Source: Candidatus Rifleibacteriota bacterium
GTDB lineage: Bacteria > Riflebacteria > Ozemobacteria > Ozemobacterales > Ozemobacteraceae
Assembly (NCBI GenBank): GCA_029564115.1
Contig: JAKQQP010000063.1
Location: 20,819-84,818 of the forward strand
Direction: 5' to 3'
DNA: 64,000 bases
Made by a program: the position numbers and the translations under genes
The notes under the pieces: model-generated
Told to the model about the DNA's origin: nothing
Seen by the model: the letters and a program-made list of their open reading frames with translations, nothing else
Databases searched by the model: none
In this document: positions 17,990 to 25,557 of the stretch, in pieces
Layout of the letters: every line of letters begins with the position of its first letter
Numbering within the stretch: position 1 is the first letter of the stretch

Positions 17990-20801
17990 CATCATCGTCA
18001 GGCTCCCGACCAGCCAGACAATTGTCGTATTCACCCATGAGTCTGTCGACAATGGCTTCAGCAGTTTGCCCAATCGTTTTTTCGAGAGTGTTTTTCAGAC
18101 GCTCATAACCATATTGTTGCCCCGCCGCATCAGTGACTTCAACCAGGCCATCAGTGTAAAAAATCAAAGCAGCCCCGGGCAAAAGCTGCAACTCACGGAT
18201 CTTCAGATTTTTGAGCGACTGACGCGCACCAACCGGAAGGTGTATGGAAGCAAGCTCGCTACAGACACCTCCGGCTGTCAGCATGATTGGAAAATTGTGG
18301 CCGGCATTGGCATACTCGCATCGCCCGCTGGGCAAATGCAGAGTTGCGGCAAAAACGGTAATCATTTTTCTGACTGGGGGAGCTCCAAAATATGAGTGAA
18401 CAGTCAGATTGAGGTCAACAAAAAGAGTCTGCAGGTCGCATTTTTCTTTGAGGCCGTGATAGACGACTGCTTTAGCCATAGCCATGACCAGAGCCGAACT
18501 GACACCGTGGCCAGCAACATCGCCAATAAGAATGCAGATATTTTCGGGGTCGAGAACATGAATGTCGAAGTAATCGCCACCGACCGCCGAAGCCATACGG
18601 TTGGCAAAACTGAGCTGATAGCCATCGAGCGCCGGCGGCACAGCAGGAAGAAGCGACTCCTGAACATCTCGAGCCAGCTGCATCTCTTTCAGATCAGCGA
18701 TCATGTGGTTAAAACTCGCGGCAAGATCGCCAAATTCATCCTGTTGCAGGGTTTCGATTCTGAAGTCGGCATTACGAGACTTTATCGCTGCCACACCGTC
18801 GCCCAGGCGATTGACCGGCACAATGAAAGTACCGGCCAGCAACCAGCCGGCCAACAGAGCCAGAAAAACAAAAAGCAGCATGGCAGCCAGAATCTGGCGT
18901 TTCAACCCGACGAGTTCTCTGGCAATCAACCGATATGGGTAAAAAGCGAACAGGCTGTAGTCGCCAAGATATTTGCCGCGCTGACCAAAGAGCAGATAAT
19001 CTTCATCGGCCACCCGCATTTTTGTTTCAAGCGGTTTATCTGCAAAAATGACTCTTCCGGCAAATTCTCTGAGGTTATGATCATCTCTCACCTTTGCCGG
19101 TAACCATGTGCCATTTGCATTTTCGACCGCCGCCAGCGTAAATGGCCCGGCCTCGGCAGCAGCATATCTGCCTGCCAGCCGCGAATGCACCAGACGTCTG
19201 GTCAGGCGAGCTGCCGACTGCAGTATATACACATAGATGGCAGAGGCATCCGAGGCATTATAGGCGACTTTCCAGAAAATAAACATCGGCACAGGCCCGA
19301 ACGACATACGATGCACCTCATCGGGTCTGTCGAAAAAGAACCATAAACCTGCTTCAGGGCTGCGAACAGCCATATCGAGAAGCGGGTCCACAGACGCCGT
19401 GAGTCTGGAGCCAAAAACATTGTCAAGACAAAAGCGGGAAAAAGCGTCTGAAACTTCGCGCATTCCCTCGAAAACGAGCTCATTCTGCGCCGCGAAAATA
19501 ACTTCGGCATTGCTGGCATTGCGAAGCTCGAAAGTGATCAGATCATTACTCAGAATTCTTTGCTCGAGTCTCTGCCTGACCTCCGGTCGGTTATAATCTG
19601 TCGCAGCCTTGCTGAGCTCCCTGAAATCATTGATGAAGCTTTCACCGACGTTGCGAAAAGATTCGTCGAAACCCACCAGCAGCTGTCTGCTCTGATTGGC
19701 GGCGCGCGCGACAAGCGTCGCCTCGCGGTCGTCAAGGTAGCGATAGCCGAGATAAGCAAAACCCATGATCGGGCTGAGAACAGCTACCAGAAACAGCCCC
19801 AGCAGCTTTGCCCTGATCGGAACGAAGTGACTGCTGACATTAATTTTGTAATAGGCAAAAAAAGCCAGCAAAGCAAGAAGCAGCAACGCCAGGTGCAAAA
19901 ACCACTGCAGCTTCGTAAATTTTTCGATACCCGAAACTGCCGCAGCGATCACCCAGATATTTTCGCTTTCCCATCCATTCCAGATGTGGCCATGCTCGTC
20001 GAGATAATTTTTTTGCTGCATCAGAGCAACTTTACGAAAAATTGCGGCGGATTCTTCATCAGACAGGGTATTACGGCTAAAATGCGTGATTTCTTCGTTA
20101 TTTTTACCGGCAACCACACAGCTGACGGCGAATTCTCCGCCCATTGTTTTCATTGTCTGCTTCAACCTGAAATCTGGGGGCGGAAGTCCCCAAAGGATCA
20201 TGAGTATACCCTGCCCGGGTCTGTCTCGATCGTTGACCCAGTAAATCAGGCCCGGAGTTTGCTTAACGATTATCTGAACCGCGTTATCACGGCCTTCAAC
20301 AAACTGCGCCATACGAAATTCGTTACCAAGAAACGCTTTAAGCTGTCGTCTGAGACGCTGAAAACGTATGCCCTGTTCTATCGGGTCGCAAGACAGCAGC
20401 TCCCAGAGGCGACTGCCCAGAAACCTGGACTTTAACTGAATCTGGCGCGGCGAAATCAGCCTGCTCTCTTCGTCAAAAATATAGAGGTCAAAATCGACCG
20501 GCAGAAACTTCTGTAAACTTCTTGTAACAGAGAGCAACTCAGCCTGATCATTGCCGGCACGGCGCACAGAATACCAGGCTCCCCTGGCAACTTTTTCGAC
20601 GAATTCCGTGGTGTCACTCTCGCGGGCAATCTTTGCCAGATCGATCTCCAGCTGTTGCGCAACTGCAGCGAGGTGTTTTTCGCGCTCAAGAACGATCGTA
20701 TGAAAAGCAAGACCGGCGGCGACCAGCAGAGGCAAAACAATGAAAAGCGCGACAGAGGCAAAATGTTTGCCAGGCTGCAAAAACCGGAAGCGCTTTTCCA
20801 T
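17952..20801 (-). CDS. membrane SpoIIE-type serine phosphatase with HAMP domain, paralogue B
   Basis: A 949-residue protein with the same architecture as the convergent gene. It has an N-terminal helix (about 17-38, FIVLPLLVAAGLAF), an extracytoplasmic region, helices at about 295-350, a second extracytoplasmic region, then a helix and HAMP (RNADFRIETLQQDEFGDLAA) before a PP2C domain with intact motifs VGGDYFDI, GDVAGHGVSSA, YTDGLVEVT and DDDVTVV. The sensor regions differ strongly between the two, so they probably read different signals. No anti-sigma kinase or STAS antagonist gene lies nearby, so the target is unknown. It is divergent from popT. Confidence 0.88.
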   Translation of the reverse strand: MEKRFRFLQPGKHFASVALFIVLPLLVAAGLAFHTIVLEREKHLAAVAQQLEIDLAKIARESDTTEFVEKVARGAWYSVRRAGNDQAELLSVTRSLQKFLPVDFDLYIFDEESRLISPRQIQLKSRFLGSRLWELLSCDPIEQGIRFQRLRRQLKAFLGNEFRMAQFVEGRDNAVQIIVKQTPGLIYWVNDRDRPGQGILMILWGLPPPDFRLKQTMKTMGGEFAVSCVVAGKNNEEITHFSRNTLSDEESAAIFRKVALMQQKNYLDEHGHIWNGWESENIWVIAAAVSGIEKFTKLQWFLHLALLLLALLAFFAYYKINVSSHFVPIRAKLLGLFLVAVLSPIMGFAYLGYRYLDDREATLVARAANQSRQLLVGFDESFRNVGESFINDFRELSKAATDYNRPEVRQRLEQRILSNDLITFELRNASNAEVIFAAQNELVFEGMREVSDAFSRFCLDNVFGSRLTASVDPLLDMAVRSPEAGLWFFFDRPDEVHRMSFGPVPMFIFWKVAYNASDASAIYVYILQSAARLTRRLVHSRLAGRYAAAEAGPFTLAAVENANGTWLPAKVRDDHNLREFAGRVIFADKPLETKMRVADEDYLLFGQRGKYLGDYSLFAFYPYRLIARELVGLKRQILAAMLLFVFLALLAGWLLAGTFIVPVNRLGDGVAAIKSRNADFRIETLQQDEFGDLAASFNHMIADLKEMQLARDVQESLLPAVPPALDGYQLSFANRMASAVGGDYFDIHVLDPENICILIGDVAGHGVSSALVMAMAKAVVYHGLKEKCDLQTLFVDLNLTVHSYFGAPPVRKMITVFAATLHLPSGRCEYANAGHNFPIMLTAGGVCSELASIHLPVGARQSLKNLKIRELQLLPGAALIFYTDGLVEVTDAAGQQYGYERLKNTLEKTIGQTAEAIVDRLMGEYDNCLAGREPDDDVTVVALRRVADV

Positions 20802-20880
20802 TGCATTGCCTTTCGGGGTTGTGTATTATCATGAACCTTGCATAATCACTATAACCGAAAAGGATAATTCCTGTAAAACA

Positions 20881-21879
20881 ATGGAAATCATTATCAACAT
20901 TCTGCGGGGTATTGCAATTGGCCTGGCAAATATAATTCCCGGCGTCAGCGGCGGCACCATGGCTCTGATTCTTGGCATTTACGGCCGTCTGCTGAATGCA
21001 CTCAGCGCCCTCGGACCGCAAACGCTCAAGGCATTGGGCGGCGGCAGACAGAGCATAAAAAACGAACTACAGCGTCTGGATTTTACTTTTCTGGCCTCAC
21101 TTGGAGCAGGAGCCGCTCTGGCAATAATTGCCTCCGCCCGTATTATGACAAATCTCCTCGAACAGCACCACGACCCGACTTTTGGCTTTTTTTTCGGCCT
21201 GGTGCTGGCGTCGGTTGTGGTTCCCTATCAGCTTATTAAACGTTTCAGTTTCAGCTCTATAGTTTCAGCGGCGCTGGCAATAGCCATGGTCATTGGCCTG
21301 ACTCTCGCCATGAGTGGCGAAGACCGCCTGGAAGCAGCGCGAAAAAAAGCGGCTCTGAAAAGCGCAACCACTGCCAGTTCTGCGGCCACCGAAGGGCAAT
21401 CCGGCGGTCGGGTTCCCGAAGACGCGCGAACCATGGTTTTCTTTGTCGCTGCCGGGGCAATAGCCATTTCTGCTATGATTCTTCCCGGGATCAGCGGCTC
21501 ATTTATGCTGCTGCTGATGGGAGTTTATTTCGACATACTCGTCTGTATCAATGAGCGCCAGATTGTGCTGCTGGCATGCTTCGGCCTGGGATGCCTGGCC
21601 GGTCTGGCAGTTTTTACACGGTTTTTGAATTATCTTTTAAAGAATTTTCATGACACTACCATGGCTTTTCTCATGGGGCTGGTGATCGGCTCTTTATACG
21701 CAATATGGCCGTTCAAGAGTTTCGTTTTTGCCGATGGTCGACGTATCGACATTGCCAATATCATGCCGCAAGCTCTTGGAAGCAACGAACAGCTCACCAT
21801 TTCCACTGTCATCGCCGGCTGTCTGCTTGTCGCCCTGTTTATTTTCATCGAAAAAAGGCAAAAAAAAGATTCAGCCTGA
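20881..21879 (+). CDS. popT: DUF368 membrane protein, PopT-type polyprenyl-phosphate translocase
   Basis: An integral membrane protein of 332 aa. DUF368 proteins have been identified as translocases that return undecaprenyl phosphate across the inner membrane for reuse in wall and polysaccharide synthesis. The family hallmark, an internal repeat with PGVSGGT near the N-terminus (ANIIPGVSGGTMALILGIYG) and PGISGS in the second half (AMILPGISGSFMLLLMGVY), is clear. I chose the ATG at 20881; longer frames begin inside the upstream divergent gene. An Ala/Lys-rich cytoplasmic or periplasmic insert of about 35 residues (around KSATTASSAATEG) precedes the second repeat. It converges on the oligopeptide-binding gene with a 4-base gap. 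Confidence 0.9.
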   Translation: MEIIINILRGIAIGLANIIPGVSGGTMALILGIYGRLLNALSALGPQTLKALGGGRQSIKNELQRLDFTFLASLGAGAALAIIASARIMTNLLEQHHDPTFGFFFGLVLASVVVPYQLIKRFSFSSIVSAALAIAMVIGLTLAMSGEDRLEAARKKAALKSATTASSAATEGQSGGRVPEDARTMVFFVAAGAIAISAMILPGISGSFMLLLMGVYFDILVCINERQIVLLACFGLGCLAGLAVFTRFLNYLLKNFHDTTMAFLMGLVIGSLYAIWPFKSFVFADGRRIDIANIMPQALGSNEQLTISTVIAGCLLVALFIFIEKRQKKDSA

Positions 21880-21883
21880 GTCT

Positions 21884-23533
21884 TTATTTATCGGCCTCTT
21901 TTACCGCTTTATCTAACCAGATGTGGCGGTATTGAATCAGAGATTCGCCCATCGAACTGAGAACCAGACCACGCACCTGTGGCTGATAAAGAATATGTAC
22001 TGTATAGAAATACATATAGACCCAGGGTGCTTCTTCGACAATCAGCTTTTCAGCCTGCTGATACAGCTCAACCCTTTCACTCATCTCTGTTTCAAATCTT
22101 GCCTTGTCGAGCAGGCCGTCGACTACAGGGTCATTGAAGCCACAAAAATTATAGCCGGTGCCAATGTTCGATGAATGAAACAGGGTGTGAAGAAAACTGT
22201 CGGGGTCAGGGTAGTCTACCGTCCAGCCCATGCGAAAAAATGGTGCCCTGCCGGCCTCGATGCTGCTGAGATGTTCGCCGAATTCGACTTCCCTGACGCT
22301 GCAGCTGATGCCGATGTCTCGCAGATTGGCGAGAACGAATTCAGCCGTGCGGCTGTGAATTGAATCACGGTTGTATTGCAGAACTATTTCGGGGAAGCCT
22401 TTGCCACCCGGATACCCGGCCTGCGCGAGATAGTCGCGAGCCTTGTCGATATCGTAGGAATAACCGGCGGCGCCGGGGTCATGCCCGGGAATACCTGGCG
22501 GCAAAACACCTCGAGCAACCTGGGCCCGGTCGTTCAGAACCAGCTTAACTATCGTTTCGCGATCTATGGCGTAATTAAAGGCTTTGCGCACCAGCTTGTC
22601 ATCGAAGGGCGGAGTTTTGATGTTCATACCAAGATAGTTTGTGCCCCACAGATTCGATTCGAGCAGTCGTTGTGAGAGATCGCGGTTTTGCTTGACGTTA
22701 CGGTATTGTGAGTCAGGCACATCGACCTGGCTGAGACGACCGGCCAGAAACTCGTTGAAGCGATCGTTTTCATCGACAATTACCGGGAATTCCAGGCTGT
22801 CAAGCCAGGGGCGACCGCGGAAATAATTTTCATTGGCGGCAAGCACAATCGTTTCTGAGGCCGAGGCAACCCATCTGAAAGGGCCGGTACCCACCGGTAC
22901 CGACTTCAGATCATTTTCAGCATCCTCGCGGGGCACTATCCCCGCGTTGATCATAGCCAGCAAAGAAACGAACGGTGCAAAAGGTTTTTCGAGAACAAAC
23001 TCGACAGTATGGTCGTCGATCATGCGCAACCCTTCTATATCGGCAGCGCTGCCCTCGCTGAAAGCTCCCGCACCTTTAATGACCCTGAAAAAAGAAGCCT
23101 GTGAATCTTCGCGAGGCTCGAGAAGGCGCTTGAAAGAATAGACCACATCGGCTGCTGTGAGCGTTCGGCCACCATTCCTGGTTGGTTGCCCGCCAACCTG
23201 ATCGTGAAAACTGACGTCTTTGCGCAACGCAAAAGTGTATGTAAGCTTGTCGTCACTTATTTTCCAGGAATGGGCAATAGAAGGAATCACTCTGCCATCC
23301 TGATCGAAGTCGACGAGGCAGTCATAAATCTGGCGGCAGACTTCGTGCGAATTGGAATCTTTGATCAAAACAGGGTCGAGCACGATATAAGAATCTGCAA
23401 AAGCTCTGCGGTAAACGCCCCCAACCTTTGGGCCAACCTTTTCTGGCTCTGGCGAACTTGCTTTTTCGAAACAACCGCAAAGCATTACAGTAACTGTTAA
23501 AACGGCAATAATCCTGCGCAATGAAAAACACAT
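21884..23533 (-). CDS. oligopeptide ABC transporter substrate-binding lipoprotein
   Basis: A family 5 solute-binding protein (OppA/DppA type, 549 aa) that captures peptides or other small ligands in the periplasm. I chose the ATG at 23533 because it gives a clean lipoprotein signal (LTVTVMLCGC, lipid-modified Cys about residue 20) with GAGAGG 10 bases upstream. A longer frame upstream would run through the repeat at 23602. The motifs YTFALRKDVSFHD, TAADVVYSFKR and DIDKARDYLAQAGYPGG are typical of the family. No permease or ATPase genes are adjacent, so this is an orphan binding protein. Confidence 0.92.
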   Translation of the reverse strand: MCFSLRRIIAVLTVTVMLCGCFEKASSPEPEKVGPKVGGVYRRAFADSYIVLDPVLIKDSNSHEVCRQIYDCLVDFDQDGRVIPSIAHSWKISDDKLTYTFALRKDVSFHDQVGGQPTRNGGRTLTAADVVYSFKRLLEPREDSQASFFRVIKGAGAFSEGSAADIEGLRMIDDHTVEFVLEKPFAPFVSLLAMINAGIVPREDAENDLKSVPVGTGPFRWVASASETIVLAANENYFRGRPWLDSLEFPVIVDENDRFNEFLAGRLSQVDVPDSQYRNVKQNRDLSQRLLESNLWGTNYLGMNIKTPPFDDKLVRKAFNYAIDRETIVKLVLNDRAQVARGVLPPGIPGHDPGAAGYSYDIDKARDYLAQAGYPGGKGFPEIVLQYNRDSIHSRTAEFVLANLRDIGISCSVREVEFGEHLSSIEAGRAPFFRMGWTVDYPDPDSFLHTLFHSSNIGTGYNFCGFNDPVVDGLLDKARFETEMSERVELYQQAEKLIVEEAPWVYMYFYTVHILYQPQVRGLVLSSMGESLIQYRHIWLDKAVKEADK

Positions 23534-23601
23534 TTCTGAAAAACCTCTCACAGAAGATCTCAACCATTGTATCAGAGTTTTCAACCAGCATGGAATTTTT
23601 T

Positions 23602-23810
23602 TAGTGGGTAGTGGATAGTGGATAGTAGATAGAAAGCAGACCGGTGAATGTGATGCCATCACTACCAATCCTTTGCCGCACTCGAGTATCATGTATTCAA
23701 TATTGTCAGACCACTTGCAGAAGCAAAGCAATCGTTACGTGGGCCGATTTTTATTCAATCTGTCCACCTTTCCTCTCTTTTATATCCAATATCCAATATT
23801 CACTATCCAC
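23602..23810. repeat. composite repeat copy 1, heptamers at both ends in inverted orientation
   Basis: The left end has four heptamers of TAGTGGG/TAGTGGA/TAGTAGA type (23602-23629) leading into TAGAAAGCAGACCGG. The right end has four heptamers on the opposite strand (TATCCAA, TATCCAA, TATTCAC, TATCCAC; 23783-23810). Between them, TATTCAATATTGTCAGACCA (about 23697-23716) is a near-exact inverted copy of a sequence found after the heptamers at 45784. This fills most of the 433-base gap between the lipoprotein and rimP; no gene is seen in it. Confidence 0.75.
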
Positions 23811-23834
23811 ATTATGGTGTGTTTTTTGTCGAGC

Positions 23835-23863
23835 TTGATTTAATTATAGTAACGTGCTAAAAT
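23835..23863 (+). promoter_or_regulatory. promoter of the rimP-nusA-infB operon
   Basis: TTGATT (23835-23840) and TAAAAT (23858-23863) with exactly 17 bases between them, about 100 bases before rimP. It lies just beyond the right end of repeat copy 1. Confidence 0.7.
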
Positions 23864-23903
23864 TGGCGCTCGACCTGCAGAAAGCTTAGATTGAAAGGAA
23901 CGC

Positions 23904-23941
23904 AACAAAAGCCGCGGTAGAAGCGGTGTTTGTTGTTTTTT
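23904..23941 (+). terminator. leader terminator/attenuator upstream of rimP
   Basis: AACAAA-ag-CCGC (23904-23915) pairs with GCGG-tg-TTTGTT (23923-23934), followed by G and T6. It sits between the operon promoter and rimP, so it can end transcripts early. As NusA, encoded downstream, modulates hairpin termination, autoregulation is plausible. Confidence 0.7.
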
Positions 23942-23966
23942 GCATATCACAGGAGAAAGATGAGTA

Positions 23967-24449
23967 ATGACTGAATCAGTAGAGCACATTACGTCCGAGG
24001 TCCGACGCTTTGTCGAATCTTCTTTTTCCTACGAGATCTACGATGTCACTTTCAAACAGATAAACCGTAACATGGTGCTGGAGGTAACCATCGACAGCCC
24101 CGACGGTGTTACGGTGCAGGACTGCGAGAAAGTCTCGCGCGGGCTCAGTGATTTTCTGGATGAAACAGACCTGATTCACCGGGCCTTCACCCTGGAGGTA
24201 TCTTCGCCGGGTGTGGAGCGGGTCTTCAAGCGCCTCGTCGATTATGAGCGGCATATTGGCAAACTGGTTAAATGGACGCTCATGGATGAGGAAAAAGGTC
24301 AGAAGGAAGTGTTCCGGGCGCGATTAACGGAGTTTTCACCAGAAAAAATCGTTGTTCGCTCCGAAAAAGGGCTCCGCGAGTTCGCTTTGAAACAGGTAAA
24401 GGAAGCCCGGGCGGTATTCGAGTTTCCAGCGAAATCACAGCGTAACTGA
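23967..24449 (+). CDS. rimP: ribosome maturation factor RimP
   Basis: A cytoplasmic factor for 30S subunit maturation (160 aa, normal length). The N-terminal domain carries DVTFKQINRNMVLEVTID and DCEKVSRGLSDFLDE, and the hallmark LEVSSPGVERVFKR begins the transition to the C-terminal SH3-like domain (about 95-155). It is the first gene of a classical translation operon, 17 bases before nusA. The ribosome site CAGGAG lies upstream of the ATG. Confidence 0.95.
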   Translation: MTESVEHITSEVRRFVESSFSYEIYDVTFKQINRNMVLEVTIDSPDGVTVQDCEKVSRGLSDFLDETDLIHRAFTLEVSSPGVERVFKRLVDYERHIGKLVKWTLMDEEKGQKEVFRARLTEFSPEKIVVRSEKGLREFALKQVKEARAVFEFPAKSQRN

Positions 24450-24466
24450 CGGGGGAGGTAAAAAAA

Positions 24467-25540
24467 GTGACTAAGATTAATTTGATTGAAGCATTAAAAG
24501 AAGTTATTGGCGAGAAGAACCTGCCGATGGAGGTTCTCGTTCATGCTATAGAAGAAGCACTGGTAGTGGCTTACCGCAAAAATTTCGACTCAGAAGAAGA
24601 CGTAAAAGTCACCCTCGACCAGAAAACCGGTGATTTCAAGGTAATTTCGCGACGCCTGGTGGTTGACAACGAAGAACTCGATGAACCAGACCGTCAGTAT
24701 ACTCTTGAAGAAGCCCGCGAAATCGACTCCGACGCCCAGCCGGGCGACGTCGTCGAAGAAGACGTCACACCTCCTTCTTTCGGTCGTATTGCAGCCCAGA
24801 CCGCCCGTCAGGTAGTCAGCCAAAAGCTCAAAGAAGCCGAACGCGGCATCATATACGAAGAATATCACAGCAAAGTCGGCCAGATTCTCACGGGCAAAGT
24901 ACAGCGTGTAGAGAAGGGCCATGTTTATGTCGAATTTGCGAAAGCGGAAGCCGTATTGCCGCCGAAGGAGCAGATTCCTCATGAGATTTTCCGAACCAAT
25001 GACAGAATCAAATGTTACATCCAGGAAGTCAAATCGACTCCCAAAGGGCCTCAGATAGTTCTGTCACGCAGTTCAGCCAAGTTTGTAGAATTGTTGTTCA
25101 AGCAAGCCGTTCCTGAAATAGGCGATGGAATTGTCGAAATAAAATCGTCATCACGGGAAGCCGGTCTGCGCGTAAAAATTTCGGTCGCCACTTCCGACTC
25201 GAAGATCGACCCGGTCGGGTCATGCGTCGGGTTAAAAGGCAGCCGCATCAAAGGTATCGTCGATGAACTCAATGGCGAAAAAATCGACATTGTGCGCTAC
25301 AGCGACGACCCGGTGGAGTATGTCATCAATGCCCTCAGCCCTGCCAAAGTGCAATCGGTTCAGGTTTCTGAAGACAAACGTTCGGCTCTGGCCATTGTCG
25401 CTCAGCCGCAGCTTTCGCTGGCAATCGGCAAAGAGGGGCAGAACGTCAAACTCGCCTCAAAACTTACCGGAATAAAAATCGATATTAAAACTGAAAAAGA
25501 CGTTGAAGACATGGTTTCTGACAGGAACACCGTAGAATGA
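24467..25540 (+). CDS. nusA: transcription termination/antitermination factor NusA
   Basis: An RNA-polymerase-binding elongation factor (357 aa). It contains the N-terminal RNAP-binding domain, an S1 domain (GQILTGKVQRVEKGHVYVEF, about 140-200) and two KH domains, with VGLKGSRIKGIVDELNGEKID in the first and LAIGKEGQNVKLASKLTG in the second. It lacks the C-terminal acidic repeats of E. coli NusA, as in most non-proteobacteria. The start is a GTG at 24467 preceded by GGGGGAGG. No ylxR or L7Ae-like gene separates it from infB. Confidence 0.96.
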   Translation: MTKINLIEALKEVIGEKNLPMEVLVHAIEEALVVAYRKNFDSEEDVKVTLDQKTGDFKVISRRLVVDNEELDEPDRQYTLEEAREIDSDAQPGDVVEEDVTPPSFGRIAAQTARQVVSQKLKEAERGIIYEEYHSKVGQILTGKVQRVEKGHVYVEFAKAEAVLPPKEQIPHEIFRTNDRIKCYIQEVKSTPKGPQIVLSRSSAKFVELLFKQAVPEIGDGIVEIKSSSREAGLRVKISVATSDSKIDPVGSCVGLKGSRIKGIVDELNGEKIDIVRYSDDPVEYVINALSPAKVQSVQVSEDKRSALAIVAQPQLSLAIGKEGQNVKLASKLTGIKIDIKTEKDVEDMVSDRNTVE

Positions 25541-25557
25541 CAGCGCGGAGGTAACGG

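Noticed and set aside
23534..23731. A longer oligopeptide-binding protein starting at 23731
   Set aside because: It would pass through the heptamer repeat and bury the lipoprotein signal that starts at 23533.
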